Source of the DNA: Cryptomeria japonica
Taxonomy: Eukaryota > Streptophyta > Pinopsida > Cupressales > Cupressaceae
Direction of reading: 5' to 3'
Length of the DNA stretch: 64,000 bases
Assembly (NCBI RefSeq): GCF_030272615.1
Contig: NC_081415.1
Location: 606,431,137 to 606,495,136 of the forward strand
The notes beneath the pieces were generated by a model. The model was not told the origin of the DNA. It made no database searches and saw only the letters and a program-made list of their open reading frames with translations. How positions within the stretch are numbered: position 1 is the stretch's first letter; each line of letters starts with the position of its first letter. Position numbers and translations under genes: made by a program. This document shows positions 45,240-56,504 of this stretch, piece after piece.

Positions 45240-45895
45240 AAACCCGATCACACCCATTTCCATCCCTCACCATTGCCATCACCATTTCACCCTACCCCTA
45301 CCACTACCTTTACCTTTACCTCCACTACCACCTACATCTCCCTTACCTTCTATCCCCTTCACCCTCACCCACACCTACACCTACACCTACACCTTCACCT
45401 ACCTAACCCTCTTCCCATCCTAGCATACACATCCACTACACTTCACCTACATAACCTCCATCCTATCCCTTAACCATTTTTACCTCCCATCCCTTACTAC
45501 CTTATATTTCCCAACTTCCATCCTGCATTCTAACCTACCCCTTTCACTACCTACATCCCATCCTAACTATCCCTTGCATTCCCCTACATCCCTCATAATT
45601 AACCATCCTATATCACTACCCATCCACTACCCACACTCCCTTTCCACCCTATCATCTACCCTCATTCTTGCCTACCCCTATCCTTTCCCCTATCCCAACC
45701 CCTACACCTTACACCCTTACCTTTTTCTACCCCTTATAACTCCCACCGTCACCCATACCTCCCCTTTACCCCTTTTACTATCTACCGCAGCACCCCTTTT
45801 TAACTCCCTCCTATCACTTTACCCCTCCCGTACTTTCTCCTTACCTTCCTTCACCCTATACTCCCTTATCTTTTTCCTCCCGTGGCCCCCACCTC
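45240..45895 (+). repeat. Low-complexity, nearly G-free tract in D1
   Basis: About 650 bp consist of C, T and A with only about a dozen G. Short motifs such as CCTACACCTACACC and CCCCTATCC recur irregularly. TAG and TGA cannot form without G, so long open frames are automatic and not coding. Confidence 0.93.
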
Positions 45896-47264
45896 TCCAA
45901 ACTTATCACCTTCAGCTCTTCACTTCCCTTGGCCCACGTGGCATTACTTGGGCCCCACTATGAGCCTTTACGTGGAGAATTTAAATAGATTTTTTTAAGG
46001 ACTCTTTGCTGGGACCCACTAACCTTTGGCTTGGGAATTTAGAATATTTTTTTGCATTGCATGGGCCCCACCAAAATTTTGGAATGAAAGAAAAAAATTT
46101 TAAGGCATTCTAAATAAAAAGGGGAGCATCCACCTCACACTACCCCCACATTCCCTCCACCTTATCCCCTCCGTGGCACTTCTTTACCACATCACCCCAT
46201 CTTCTTTGCCACAATATTCCCCTTACCATTACACCTTTCCCTTCCCTTTTGCACCCGTGGCATAATTGAGCCATTCCAAAACTTTAGGATGAAGAAAATA
46301 AAGCATTTTACTTCAAATTTGATTCAAGACTTCTAGGTTCGTACCTGTTCAAACATATTTACCTTGAAGGAAGATTTTTGGAGCGAAGATTTTCAAGCAT
46401 AAATGAGGTGAATTAATTATAAAGGATAAACTGTGTAAGAGGAGATTCAAGTAGGTTGGGAAATGATCAGACTTCATTCACCCTTGGTTTAAATGCAATT
46501 CCAGTGAATTAATTTCTCTGAGTTTAGACCACAATCAAACCTAAGTATTATTTCATATTCAGAAATATGATTGATGTGCATAATGTTTGATTCAAGTTGT
46601 ATGTCTTTGCAGGTATGGTTGTAAACAAATGAAGAATGGAGCACAAGGAATATAAGATGATGATAAACCAAGGATGAGGACTCCCCAGCATAAGGGAAAA
46701 GATCTGTGCATCACCACATGAAAAATGCATTCAGATAGAATTCATCCTGCAAACACAGAAAGACAGAGGTGAAAGATCCTAAAATCAGACCAAAGGTGAA
46801 AATCAGGCCTGATTCAATTGTGCAAATAAGAGCAGAAAGCACCACTTGACAATGTGAGAGAATTAGCACTCAGAAAATTGTGTTTTGTACAAATCAGACC
46901 CTTAAGACCTGATCTGTTTGATGAATGAAAGCAAGTAAAATGGATTGATCAATCATCTGCTACACCTGATCTGTTTGATGAATGAAAGCAAGTAAAATGG
47001 ATTGATCAATCATCTGCTACAGATGAGCCTCCAATGACCGATTCAGGAGTTAGGATTTGGCAAGATGAAAATGCTGATGTGCTGATGTGCATTTAGAGCT
47101 AAAATTCTGATTTTGGTTGTGTGGAGAAGGCTTATAATCCCAACAAGTCATTGTGTTTGTACAAACCAGCCTGTAAATGCCGATCATGTTGTGCAAATAA
47201 GCATCTAAAGGCCGATTTGGTGGTGCAATTAAAAGCCTAGAATCTGCTCAAGAACAAGTTTTGC

Positions 47265-48520
47265 TAATGATGCCTCCAAATACCGCCCAAGGCATAAATG
47301 GCAATGCCCTTTCAAATTTCCGCCAAGACCTTTGCATGCAATGCCTCTTCAAATTGCCGCTATGATCTTAATATGCAATGCTACTCAAAATTTCCACCAT
47401 GGTGAAAACTTGCAATGCCTCCTTTATTTTCCGCCTTGACCATTGCATGTAATGACCCCTTGAAATGCCGCCTCAAGTATAAAGTTGCAATGACCATCTA
47501 GAATTCCGCCTTGAGCAATGCATGCAATGACCCCTTGAATTTCTGACTTGATCCTTGAGTGGCAAAGGTCCTTGAAAAATCCGACTTGGTGTTAAGAGTG
47601 CAAAGGAGCCTTGGATGACCGATATAGAAAATGTTGAATCAAGATTTGAAGGTTTGCCAAAAAACAATCTCAAAATCATGACAAGGCTTCAGATGCAAAT
47701 CAATCACAAAAGGTCACTCAAGTTGATCGAATAATGAAGTGAATTGCAAAGCCACGTTCAGATGGTTGATCAAAGTGACAGGTTGCAAAGGTAGGAGTCA
47801 ATAACACAGCAAAACCTTCTCAGATTTCCGCCCTTGAGACAAAGTGGCAAAGGCCATGAGAAATTCCTCCTTTAGCAATGGTGGCAATGCTACCTCAAAA
47901 TTCCGACTTAGTCCTTTGATGGCAAAGGTACCCCAAAAATCCGGTTGAGTCTTTGAATGGCAAAGCCTCCTTATTCAGCCGATCAAATGTTTGAAGGGCA
48001 AAGCCTCCTCAAAATTCCGCCTTGGTCTTGACATGGCAAAGATCATTGCAAAATCCGCCATAGTGTCAAGAGGCAAAGATATTGTAGAAAAATAAATAAA
48101 TAAAAAAAACCGATCATACCAAATAAGGGCAATGGTCTTTAAAACCCCAACTTGATCTTGACATAGCAAAGCTCCCTTGAAAATCCGATGTAGTAATGAA
48201 TGGCAAAGGTCATCAAAATTTCCGCCACCAAGCAATGATGGCAAAGCTATTCTCAAATGCCGCCTAAGTTCTTGATGGCAAAGCCACCCCAAAATTCCAA
48301 TCACATTAAGTGTGCAAAGGGGTCTCCAATATCCACCTAAGTGCTAACTTGCATTCAAGTGGCAAAGCTACTCTAAAATCCCACCAAGATGTTAACTTGG
48401 CAAAGGTTTTCCAAATTGCTGCCCAAGCTTTGATGGCAAAGCTATCTCCAAATGCCGCCATGATCAAAGAGTGGTAAAGGTCCTTCTAAAAGCCTCCCAT
48501 GAAGCTGACTAGCAAAGCTA
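47265..48520 (+). repeat. U3 tandem array in D1
   Basis: Roughly two dozen degenerate units of about 50-65 bp each contain AA(A/T)TTCCGCC and GGCAAAG or GCAATG blocks. It lies upstream of the D1 TATA box. Confidence 0.88.
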
Positions 48521-49208
48521 CTCAAAATCACCGATTTATGATGAAAAATGGTGATCAAGTAAAGAATCAAGATCAAGCTCAAGTCATGCAAACCAAGAAT
48601 CAAAGTCATGGCCCTAAAGCATAGAGGAGACCATTTATTTGACGAAGAAATGTTGAATTCTCTTTGAGAATCCAAGAATCAAAGTCAGGGCATTAAGGAG
48701 TTAACCCCAACCAGTAGCTCCATTCACCAAATGTATCATGAATAAGGAGGATCAATTAAGGTCATCACACAAAGCTTATATCAAACATGATCAACGAAGC
48801 AAATAGTTTCAGAAGAGTTAATTAAAGTTCGCTTCTCATCCTCATCACATTGACCAAACTGGATAATGTTGAGTATCAAGAGATATTGCTCAACATTCCT
48901 TCATGATGATCTACTAAGTCTACAAGTGCAAGTTGAGGTGGCATCCTAATCACCACTCACCAAATCAAGGAGTTCCACATCAGCACGTCCGGATTCAATA
49001 AACCAACCTCATCATACGGAGGCACAAACTCCAATGTACCTACCCTCGTTATCTATTGGTCAAAAACTCAAGAAATGGCATGCATCTCAATAAAGTAATT
49101 ATTTCATTGGCCAGAATTGAGTTTGTTGTAACAAACCCTAATTAGGGTTAAATTGTAAAATCTCGACCATTGATCTCAGATCAATCTGAGCCATTGAATT
49201 GTATTGTA

Positions 49209-49222
49209 AGCACTATATAAGG
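49209..49222 (+). promoter_or_regulatory. TATA box of D1
   Basis: AGCACTATATAAGG is followed by A/G-rich leader sequence. It is the only strong TATA in the D1 LTR and about 850 bp from its end. Confidence 0.7.
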
Positions 49223-50217
49223 CTCAGTTCTCTCATTTGTAAGAGGTTAATAGTAAGCAATAGTTAGCGATTAGTAGTAGGAGAAGATAGAATAGAAGTT
49301 AGAATAGATTAGGAGGGGAAGAAATTGTTGTTAAAAACTTGTAAATGAGATAATCTTTTCATTGAAGTTATGGTGAAATGTATTATTTCAACAAGTCTCA
49401 TGGTTTCTACTTCTCATTTGCTTTCTTGTTGATAAGATTGAATGGAAGAATTTGTTAAAGGCATTTGTGTGGAATCCGTTTAATCCATACCACTAGCCTC
49501 TTGCTGATTGTAAGTGTGCCTTGCGTGGTCAACTAGAATGATATGGACTTAACTTCGAATTGTTATACATCAATTGTTTATGCATTGACTTGGATGGTGA
49601 TCAATGTTTGATGGTAATGATTTGAACACCCTTGAATTATCCCTTAGAAGATTGCACTGAGCTTGTGTCAAATTGTTCAAAGTTGATGGTGAGACCTCGC
49701 CCAGTAGGGTTCCATCGAATCATTCATCCATTTTCTTGCATTCTTAGGATTAGAATAGGCTTTCATCTTTTGCCCTTTTTCAACTCAAGTTAGTTTAGGA
49801 AAGAAAGCATCACAACATTGCACATCAAATGATCAAGTTCCAACAATTCAGGCATTCATATACAACGTAAGGCCCCTTGTGATACCAGCAATCACATCAA
49901 CCAACTGTGCTTATCCACACGTCGTGACCCGACATTTATGAACCTTGGAGTTGTCTCAATTGATCCTTAAGCTAATCTTCAGCATTTGAATAACTTTTTT
50001 CAAGAGAGGATAAGATACTTTTGGGTATTTTATTATGTGTTTGCATGTGCATAAAAAACACATCAACACCAAGCAAGTAACCAGATCGTACACTTTGCTT
50101 CAAGAGAAGACTCCAAATCTATAGACAGAACCAGTCCCAGTAGACCGTTCGTACAGTCGATACATGACGAGGGGGAAGAAAGGAACCTCCAAACCGAAGT
50201 TACTGAACTTTTTGAAA

Positions 50218-50432
50218 CAAACTTGCACCGTATTTATGTTTGGAGTATTGTATCAGGAAGGAGTTCATAGGGATAAAAGAGCACACATTACACTTGATAA
50301 TAAACGAATAGAATATCTTTCTGCCACATGTGGTGTTGAAATTGTCAATTAGTATTATTCTAATATGTTACTGTGTTCATTGTATTCTATTTACTCTGCA
50401 TAAATTAAGAACAATCCCTTTGGGAGTAAACA
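50218..50432 (+). repeat. C1 3' LTR
   Basis: It matches the readable 5' LTR and ends TTTGGGAGTAAACA. It is followed by a 43-bp flank (50433-50475) that recurs at 56505-56547. Confidence 0.65.
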
Positions 50433-50475
50433 ACTACTATGAGTGATGACATGTTGTGATGGGAATTAAGGCCCC

Positions 50476-50530
50476 ATATGTTACTATGTTCATTGTATTC
50501 TATTTACTTTGTGTAAATTAAGAACAATCA
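50476..50530 (+). repeat. Duplicated C1 LTR tail, left of E1
   Basis: This is a second copy of the end of the C1 LTR (ATGTTACTATGTTCATTG…AACAATC). E1 interrupts it. The rest (CCTTCAGGAGTAAACA plus the 43-bp flank) is at 56488-56547. Confidence 0.85.
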
Positions 50531-52162
50531 TGTTGACGTGTTTTTTAGGATAGCGATCAAAGTTATACCATGTGCTAAGATTGCAAAAAAGTTCAAACGG
50601 CTAACTCCAAGGTTCCTTTAAGCCTGGACGTGACTCGGTCAGTTGATGAGTTTGCTGATAACCCAAGGGGCCTTACGCATTCACTTGAAGAGGATAACAA
50701 ATTTGTGCAAGTTCAAGGATTTGATACGAATGATTTAGCTTTGAAAACAATGTTTTTGCGGGACTTTTTGATTTGGAAAATACTGAAAGCAAATAAGGCG
50801 AGGGTTTAAGAAACTAAACTAAGACTAACTTAATCCTACGAACAAGGGGATAGGATCACTTAAGCAGAATCAAACCATGCTTCGGTTCGCCAGCAAAGCA
50901 CAACTACACAAAGGCGGTGCAATCTTCAGAGGGTGTGTAGAGGTTTTTCAAATCACCAATGAAGACCATCAAGTTGAACAATCTTCACTGATAATCGAAG
51001 TTAAGCATACATGTATAATAGGCTCAGGCTAACTTTGCAAAGTAAGCAACAATCAGTTGCACACAAAAAGTATGAGCTCAGACTCTGCAATAAGCAATCC
51101 TATCAAATCCAATTCTTTTAACAACATAAAGCAAATCTATTTTAAATGAAGAGAGCGAGAACATGCAATCTTCGAAACAACACAAGAACACACTATCAAT
51201 CGAACAATGTATTAAGTGTTTGCTCCAAAAACTCTAAGCAACAATCTCTGAAAACAATCTCTCCTCCTCCTTTTGTTGAATTTCTCCTTCCCCTTGGGCC
51301 TGTGAAGATCCTCTCGTAGCCTCGCTATGGGAATCAAGATTTCCCATTAATTGGAAAGTCAGGTGGACATTTCCCTCTTTCAACCTTTTGATATGCCTAT
51401 CAACCCAATGTCTAGTAAACTTTAGAACAGGTCTAGCCAAGATGTCTAGATCATCAATTTCAAGCTCTAACCAGTCTAGAAGTTGAATGGGTTGATCCTT
51501 CACCTTTTCGAATTCAAGTTGCACTAGGTCCGAATCTTCCTTCACTTGATCCAACACCTGCATTACTTCACCTATTCTGATTGTTTGCAAGGGCAGCCTG
51601 GAAAACATCTTCCTTCTAATATCAAAATCATCCCTTGCATCTTCCCAATAATCTTCTAGGTGAAACTTATGTAGAAATTTCACTCCAGCAACCTTTTTGA
51701 TCTTATGATATGGATCATAGTGCGACCTGGTGGTGTAATATGCCAAGCGGTAAAATGCCAATTCTTCAATTGACTTCTTAGCTGCTGCCAAGTTCGGGCA
51801 CACTTCCACATAGTCCCCAAGAACAATTGGGAATTCAAGAGACGGCTTCTTTTTCTTCTTCTGAATTTGATCATAAGCCGTCAACTGCCTCATAAGTTCT
51901 AACATTATCAGTTTGTCAGATGGATACCGTGGCAGTTTGTATGGCTAGAAAGCAAAGCCCTGTGTCTTGATATATGTGAATTTCGGAAATTATAGGAACG
52001 TGGCTCCAAATTTCTAAACCAATGCCCTAGCTTGTGGCGACACTCTCGTATGGAGCTCATTCTGCATGAATCTGGTCAAGTACATAGTGAAAGCATCATT
52101 CGCCAACTTGAAAGAATTAGTATTGTAGAGGTGCAATTAAGGATAATTCTCATGAACTTTCA

Positions 52163-53522
52163 TGTGATAACCCTCGACTGTATCACCTAATGTAAATCTT
52201 ATAAAATAAACCAATAATGACAATAGCATATATCACTGAGTCCAATAGAAATAGATATAAATGAAGAAATCAATTATTAAAATGATGTTAATATATTAAA
52301 TAATGTTAATATATTAAAAGAGGAAATAAATTATTAAATAATGTTAATATATTAAATAAGGTTAATATAAGAAATAAATTATTAAAAGATGTTAATATAT
52401 TTAATATATTAAATGATGAAGAGGTGAATTATTAAATAATTAAATAATGTTAAATATTAAATGGAATTTAGTTTTTAATATAAGTTAAGTGCATTTTAAA
52501 AGGGGAGGAGTTAACGCCACGGGTACCCCCCCGTGGGAAGTGGTGGGACAGGAGTCACAGCGTGGGCTGCGACCACCGTCACACCCCTTCCCACGGAAGG
52601 GACCCCGTGGAGGGACGCAACCCTTCCCCTCCACGGGTATATAATAAAGACAACCCGCTGAGCAAGGAGGAGGCACGGGGGAATAAGGACAGGAGGCAGA
52701 GAAGCTGTGCCAACAGTCTGCGAGGAGGTAAGTGGTTAAGTCTTACGCCAAAGGAATATATATGTGTGTGGATGTGTGTGCCACACACACACATATATGT
52801 TTATAATGGATCTGTCTCTTTGACAGAGTTATAGTTATACAATAGTATTGTCTCATATGTAGCAATAGATATATGTATGTATCCAGGATATTTGTATGTA
52901 TATAGGATCAATAATAGCAATTAAGGAATATGTAGATGTAGGCATAAATTATAGATTAAAAAATGATAATGAAATATTGAATGTTATATGAATAACAATA
53001 ATTTGGCTATATGATGGAGGCTATTGGGAGGAAATTCCCTTAGCCTAATTCAGGGATTATGATAATCCCTGGTAGGCAGTATATACTGAGTATTCATATG
53101 CATATGTGTTTAAGGCTTGGGTGTCAAAGGCTCACCCAAGAAGAGACGGATCTTGTCGGTCCTCTCTGGTAGACTTGGACGATAAAATGTATCATCCAAG
53201 GCAAGGAATTGATCATATATGACGATCTTCCTTGGTAGGCTTGGTTGTAAGATGCTACATCCAAGATGGGGATCGACTTATCCATCGATTTCCCTAGTAA
53301 GGCTTGGAACCATGATGGGTTCCAAGAAGGCGGGCATTACAACCACCTAAGGACATATCCCAATACTGCATTCGTATCCTTTTTATTTAAATAAGAATTG
53401 AGATTAGTTTTAATTAAAAAATTGAAGTTTAATTGCAAATTAGATTAGTAATGTATATATTTTGTTGCATTCTAACAGTCTGTTTTGCAGGACAGTGATC
53501 TCTAACTAGTAGGGACATTACA
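52163..53522 (+). mobile_element. Solo LTR F (1,360 bp) inside E1
   Basis: It runs from TGTGATAACCCTCGAC to AGTAGGGACATTACA with the exact duplication TTTCA at 52158-52162 and 53523-53527. It is the same family as the LTR of chromovirus G (shared start, C-rich hairpin before the TATA box, GGGATTATGATAATCCCTGG block, end). It inserted in the E1 gene and divides its reading frame. Confidence 0.93.
52636..52649 (+). promoter_or_regulatory. TATA box of solo LTR F
   Basis: GGTATATAATAAAG directly follows an inverted repeat (CCCCGTGGAGGG and CCCCTCCACGGG), as in the G LTR. Confidence 0.7.
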
Positions 53523-54459
53523 TTTCAGCTGTGCAGGTCCACAACCCATAACTCCTTTTCCAAGCAGACCATCAAGCCTCCCATCCTTGCAAGCATGTAA
53601 ATTACATAGGAGCTCATGTAGAAGGACTAGGACTTCTTTCCTTTCAAATCCTTCAGCTGTTCATGGACATAGTGGCTGATTAACCTGGCCCGATCCACTA
53701 ACCCATTGGAATTCATAACCTCGTCGATGTAGAAATAAATCCATGGCTCAAAATTAATGGTATGTGGACACCCCATTATCCTACTCAACATCATTATCAG
53801 GTCCACATATTCCTATTTGAATTCGAAGATAGTGAGTGTCTTTGGCATTTTGGAGATGTGTGGTCTAGGTTTTTGCAACCAATGCTTGTTGATAGTCTCT
53901 ACACATCTGTCAAGACCTGCATCATATATTGCCTTAGCTCCACTCATGGTCCGGTAAGTCATCGAATGATGTAAAGGAATTCCAAAGGCTTCACCAATTG
54001 TTTCCGGAGTCAAGGTGGCTAACAGCTTGCCACTTGATGTTGAAATTGTCTTCCTTTCCGGATTGTAGTGTTTTGCACATTCCAGAATCAAGTCTGGACA
54101 TTGAATAGAAGGGGGAAATCCGGCTACCACAACAATTCCACTCCTGGCCATCTTGGCAGCTGTAGGAGATGGATTGTGCACTGCTGTTCCGAACATCCTA
54201 ATCCTAAAAACCACCAAATTAAATGTTCCTAAATTCATATCACTGATCTCCTTCCATCTGGACACCATCTTGGATTCCGGAAGGAATCCCTTCAGCTCTG
54301 CTTTTATCTATACCTGCTTGGTGATGGTTGCCACCTTGTTTGATTCCGCCATCCTAGAAAAGCTCCTTGGAAATGATGAAAAATTCTCTAAGTATGACTT
54401 TCTTCACCTCTTCACCAACTCTTCTTTCTTGAAACTCACAAGTGAGAAATGAAATGTAT

Positions 54460-54473
54460 CTTCATGCTTATAT
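54460..54473 (-). promoter_or_regulatory. TATA box of E1
   Basis: The minus strand reads CTCTATATAAGCAT about 115 bases upstream of the first ATG of the E1 gene and downstream of the array. This mirrors the array-TATA order of D1. Confidence 0.65.
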
Positions 54474-55029
54474 AGAGTTTCTCTTACGTGCTGCTAAGTT
54501 GGGAGGAATTTGGCAGTTGCATTCATTATGCATCATACTTTCCCATTCACCATGCATGTAAATAGAATTTCCCTTGTAATTGAGTTCAAATTTGGTAATT
54601 TCTCTTAATGCATTAAGTCATGTGTCATACTTAGAATATTCCTTACCAACTCACCAACTTCCATTTTTCAAATTTTGGAGGGATTTTGGAAGATTCTTTC
54701 AAGATTCACCTCATTTGTCCACTTGGCTTGACTTTTCTTGCTCCGAAGGGAATTTTCCACGCCTTTTGACCATCTCCTATTTTTTAGGGATTTTCCTAAA
54801 ATTTAGGACCCAGGTCTAGTACAGAAAAAAATCTTTCACGATTCCAAATCTGCAAAAAAAATTCTAATTCTTGATAATATTTGGTGCCTAAAAATGGAAA
54901 TTTTAAAAATTTTCCCTAGGGGATTTCTACTTTTCCTTTCCTTGACCCTTAAAATTCTCCTTTGCCTTGGAAATTTCCATCCTAAACTTTCAAACTTAAG
55001 CGTGGAATTCACTTTGTCATGGAATTCCC

Positions 55030-55760
55030 TCATTTCTTTGATTTTCCATGAATACCTCTATTTGGTGCCTTTCTATTCCCTGGGGCGGAATTCTTACTTT
55101 GTCATGGAATTTTGGTTTTCTTTCATTTTCCATAACAGTTGGGTTTTAGCGCCCTATCCCAGGAATGAGCGCTATTTTGCATTGAAGGAGGAATTTCATA
55201 CTTTGTTTGCTATCCATGCCTCCTTCTATTTGGCGCCCTTCTGAGGCTTTGGGCGCTACTTTTCCATGACCCCTTTCTCCTAGCGCTTTGACCAAGACAT
55301 GGGCGCATTTTGCCTAGGGGGAAGGAATTTCATGTTTTGCACCATTTTCCATGACCATTGAAGTTTAGCGCCCTACTACTTCCTAGGGCGGATTTTTGAC
55401 TTGGTCAAGGATTCATTGCATTTCTTCACTTTCCCTGCTGACTCCACTTTGGCACCCTTTCAAGACTTTGGGCGGATTTTTACCTTGGCCAAGGAGGAAT
55501 GGATTTTGAATCTTTTCCATGCATCATTCACTTTGGCGCCTCATCCAAGACTAGGGCACCAAAATCACTTAGGGAAGGATTTTTTCATTGTTTTCATTTT
55601 CCAAGGCAACCTCCATTTGGCGCCCTGCCTGGGAGCTAGGCGCATTTTTGCATGTCATGGAATTTTGGGATTTTGGAATCCTCCATGATGCCTCCAGTTT
55701 AGCACCCTACTTGGCAGTTGGGCATGGATTCCACCTGGTGAAGGAATTTCAATCCTTCGT
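55030..55760 (-). repeat. U3 tandem array in E1
   Basis: About eight degenerate units of some 80-110 bp are each marked on the plus strand by TAGCGCCCTA or TTGGCGCC and GGGCGGATTTT or GGGCGC. On the element strand the core reads AAAATCCGCCC. It also contains repeated TTCCATG and AAGGAATTT. Confidence 0.85.
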
Positions 55761-56504
55761 TCATTTCGAGACCTAGAGAATATTGATGCTTCAAGATTCA
55801 GGATGCCACTTCAGGATTGATGGTGAATTTCCCAAGCTTTCCATTTCAAGAATGGATGCCAACACTTAGCCATTTTTTATCTAGTTTGTCTACTTTTGAC
55901 TTTTCGGATTTAGACAGATTCTTCAAGAATGCTCAGTCTTCATCGTCTGCCTGCGGGGACCTGTCACAAATGAACTTTCCAAAAATGGAGACTTTTCAAA
56001 ATGTCAGAGTTAGAGCCCAAAACAGGACGCAGGATGACTTACTATAAATAGAAACTTACTAAAAATAGTAAGTTTGATTTTTGGCCAAATGAAGACATTT
56101 CGAGATGCTGTAAAATCCCTAAAAAATAGGAACTTTCCAAATATAGAAAGTTGCTCCAATTTTGTTCAAATTTTACTAGGAGGTTCCTTGAAGGATCTTG
56201 ATTCCAATTCTACGTTCAGATTTCGAAAACCCTAAAAGAAAACCCCTAAAATCTAAGATTGAAGGCAGAAACCCTAAAATTGACAAAACGAGCCTTAGAC
56301 TCGGCCAAATTCGCTCAAACGAAAAATAAAACTTGACCAATTCAACCCCCCAAACACTCACAAAGCAGAGAGACTGACGAGATTGCCACCAAAAGAGCCC
56401 AAAAAACAGAACAAAAGAACGAAAGGGCCTAAAAAGCAAGGGGTCCCCATCAGGGATGGGGTGATGTGTGATTAGGTCACAACAAATCCCTTCAGGAGTA
56501 AACA

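Larger units (their letters stand above)
45000..50068 (+). mobile_element. Solo LTR D1 (5,069 bp) inside C1
   Basis: It runs from TGTTGTGACGTTTTCACAC to AAAAAACACATCAACA, with the exact duplication CCAAG at 44995-44999 and 50069-50073. No interior or second copy is present. Regions in order are a superfamily start block, a nearly G-free tract (45240-45895), A/T-rich sequence, a 57-bp direct duplication near 46913-47026, a TTCCGCC-type array (47265-48520) and a TATA box at 49214. About 850 bp of transcribed LTR follow. Its last 250 bp are clearly homologous to the end of E1. Five kilobases is near the upper limit for plant LTRs. Confidence 0.9.
44041..50432 (+). mobile_element. Element C1: small gag-only retrotransposon, split by D1
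   Basis: Matching LTR segments lie at about 44047-44245 and 50218-50432, both ending GGAGTAAACA. The left one is followed by TTTTGGCATTGTTGCTGG, a tRNA-Asp-like primer site. Without D1 the interior is only about 0.9 kb: an N-terminal gag ORF, then a purine tract (GAGGGGGAAGAAAGGAACC, near 50168). There is no pol, so it is non-autonomous. The gag module resembles the small 5' ORF of A and B. The exact 5' end is not defined. Confidence 0.65.
51234..54352 (-). pseudogene. E1 protein gene (about 585 codons), split by F
   Basis: It starts at ATG 54352 ('MAESNKVATITKQV'). Conserved blocks shared with E2 are 'SRWKEISDMNLGTFNLVVFR', 'ECAKHYNPERK', 'IGEAFGIP' and 'NFEPWIYFYIDEVM'. After F come 'HKFHLEDYWEDARDDFDIRR' and 'QPIQLLDWLELEIDDLDIL'. 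At least six in-frame stops lie at positions consistent with former Gln codons (TAG or TAA). The fold is unknown. The '(A)FGIP' region recalls the plant transposon-protein ORFs of Athila-like elements, and the A/B third ORF has a similar 'VFGIPG', but this is weak. It is not gag, pol or a known enzyme as far as I can see. Confidence 0.65.
50531..56484 (-). mobile_element. E1: LTR-bounded unit with an internal gene
   Basis: On the minus strand it runs from TGTTGTGACC at 56484 to AAAAACACGTCAACA at 50531. It is flanked by AATCC (56485-56489) and AATCA (50526-50530), a duplication with one substitution. Without the nested F LTR it is about 4.6 kb. It has only one LTR start and one LTR end. A tandem array, a TATA box (54460-54473), a protein gene starting about 115 bp later, and a final 250 bp homologous to the end of D1 lie between them. 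Either the LTR itself encodes the protein or two deletions merged a full element. A solo LTR carrying a gene is the simpler reading. Confidence 0.75.

Noticed and set aside
45166-45963. Three long Pro/Thr/Tyr/Leu-rich ORFs
   Set aside because: The tract has almost no G, so TAG and TGA cannot occur. The openness is compositional.
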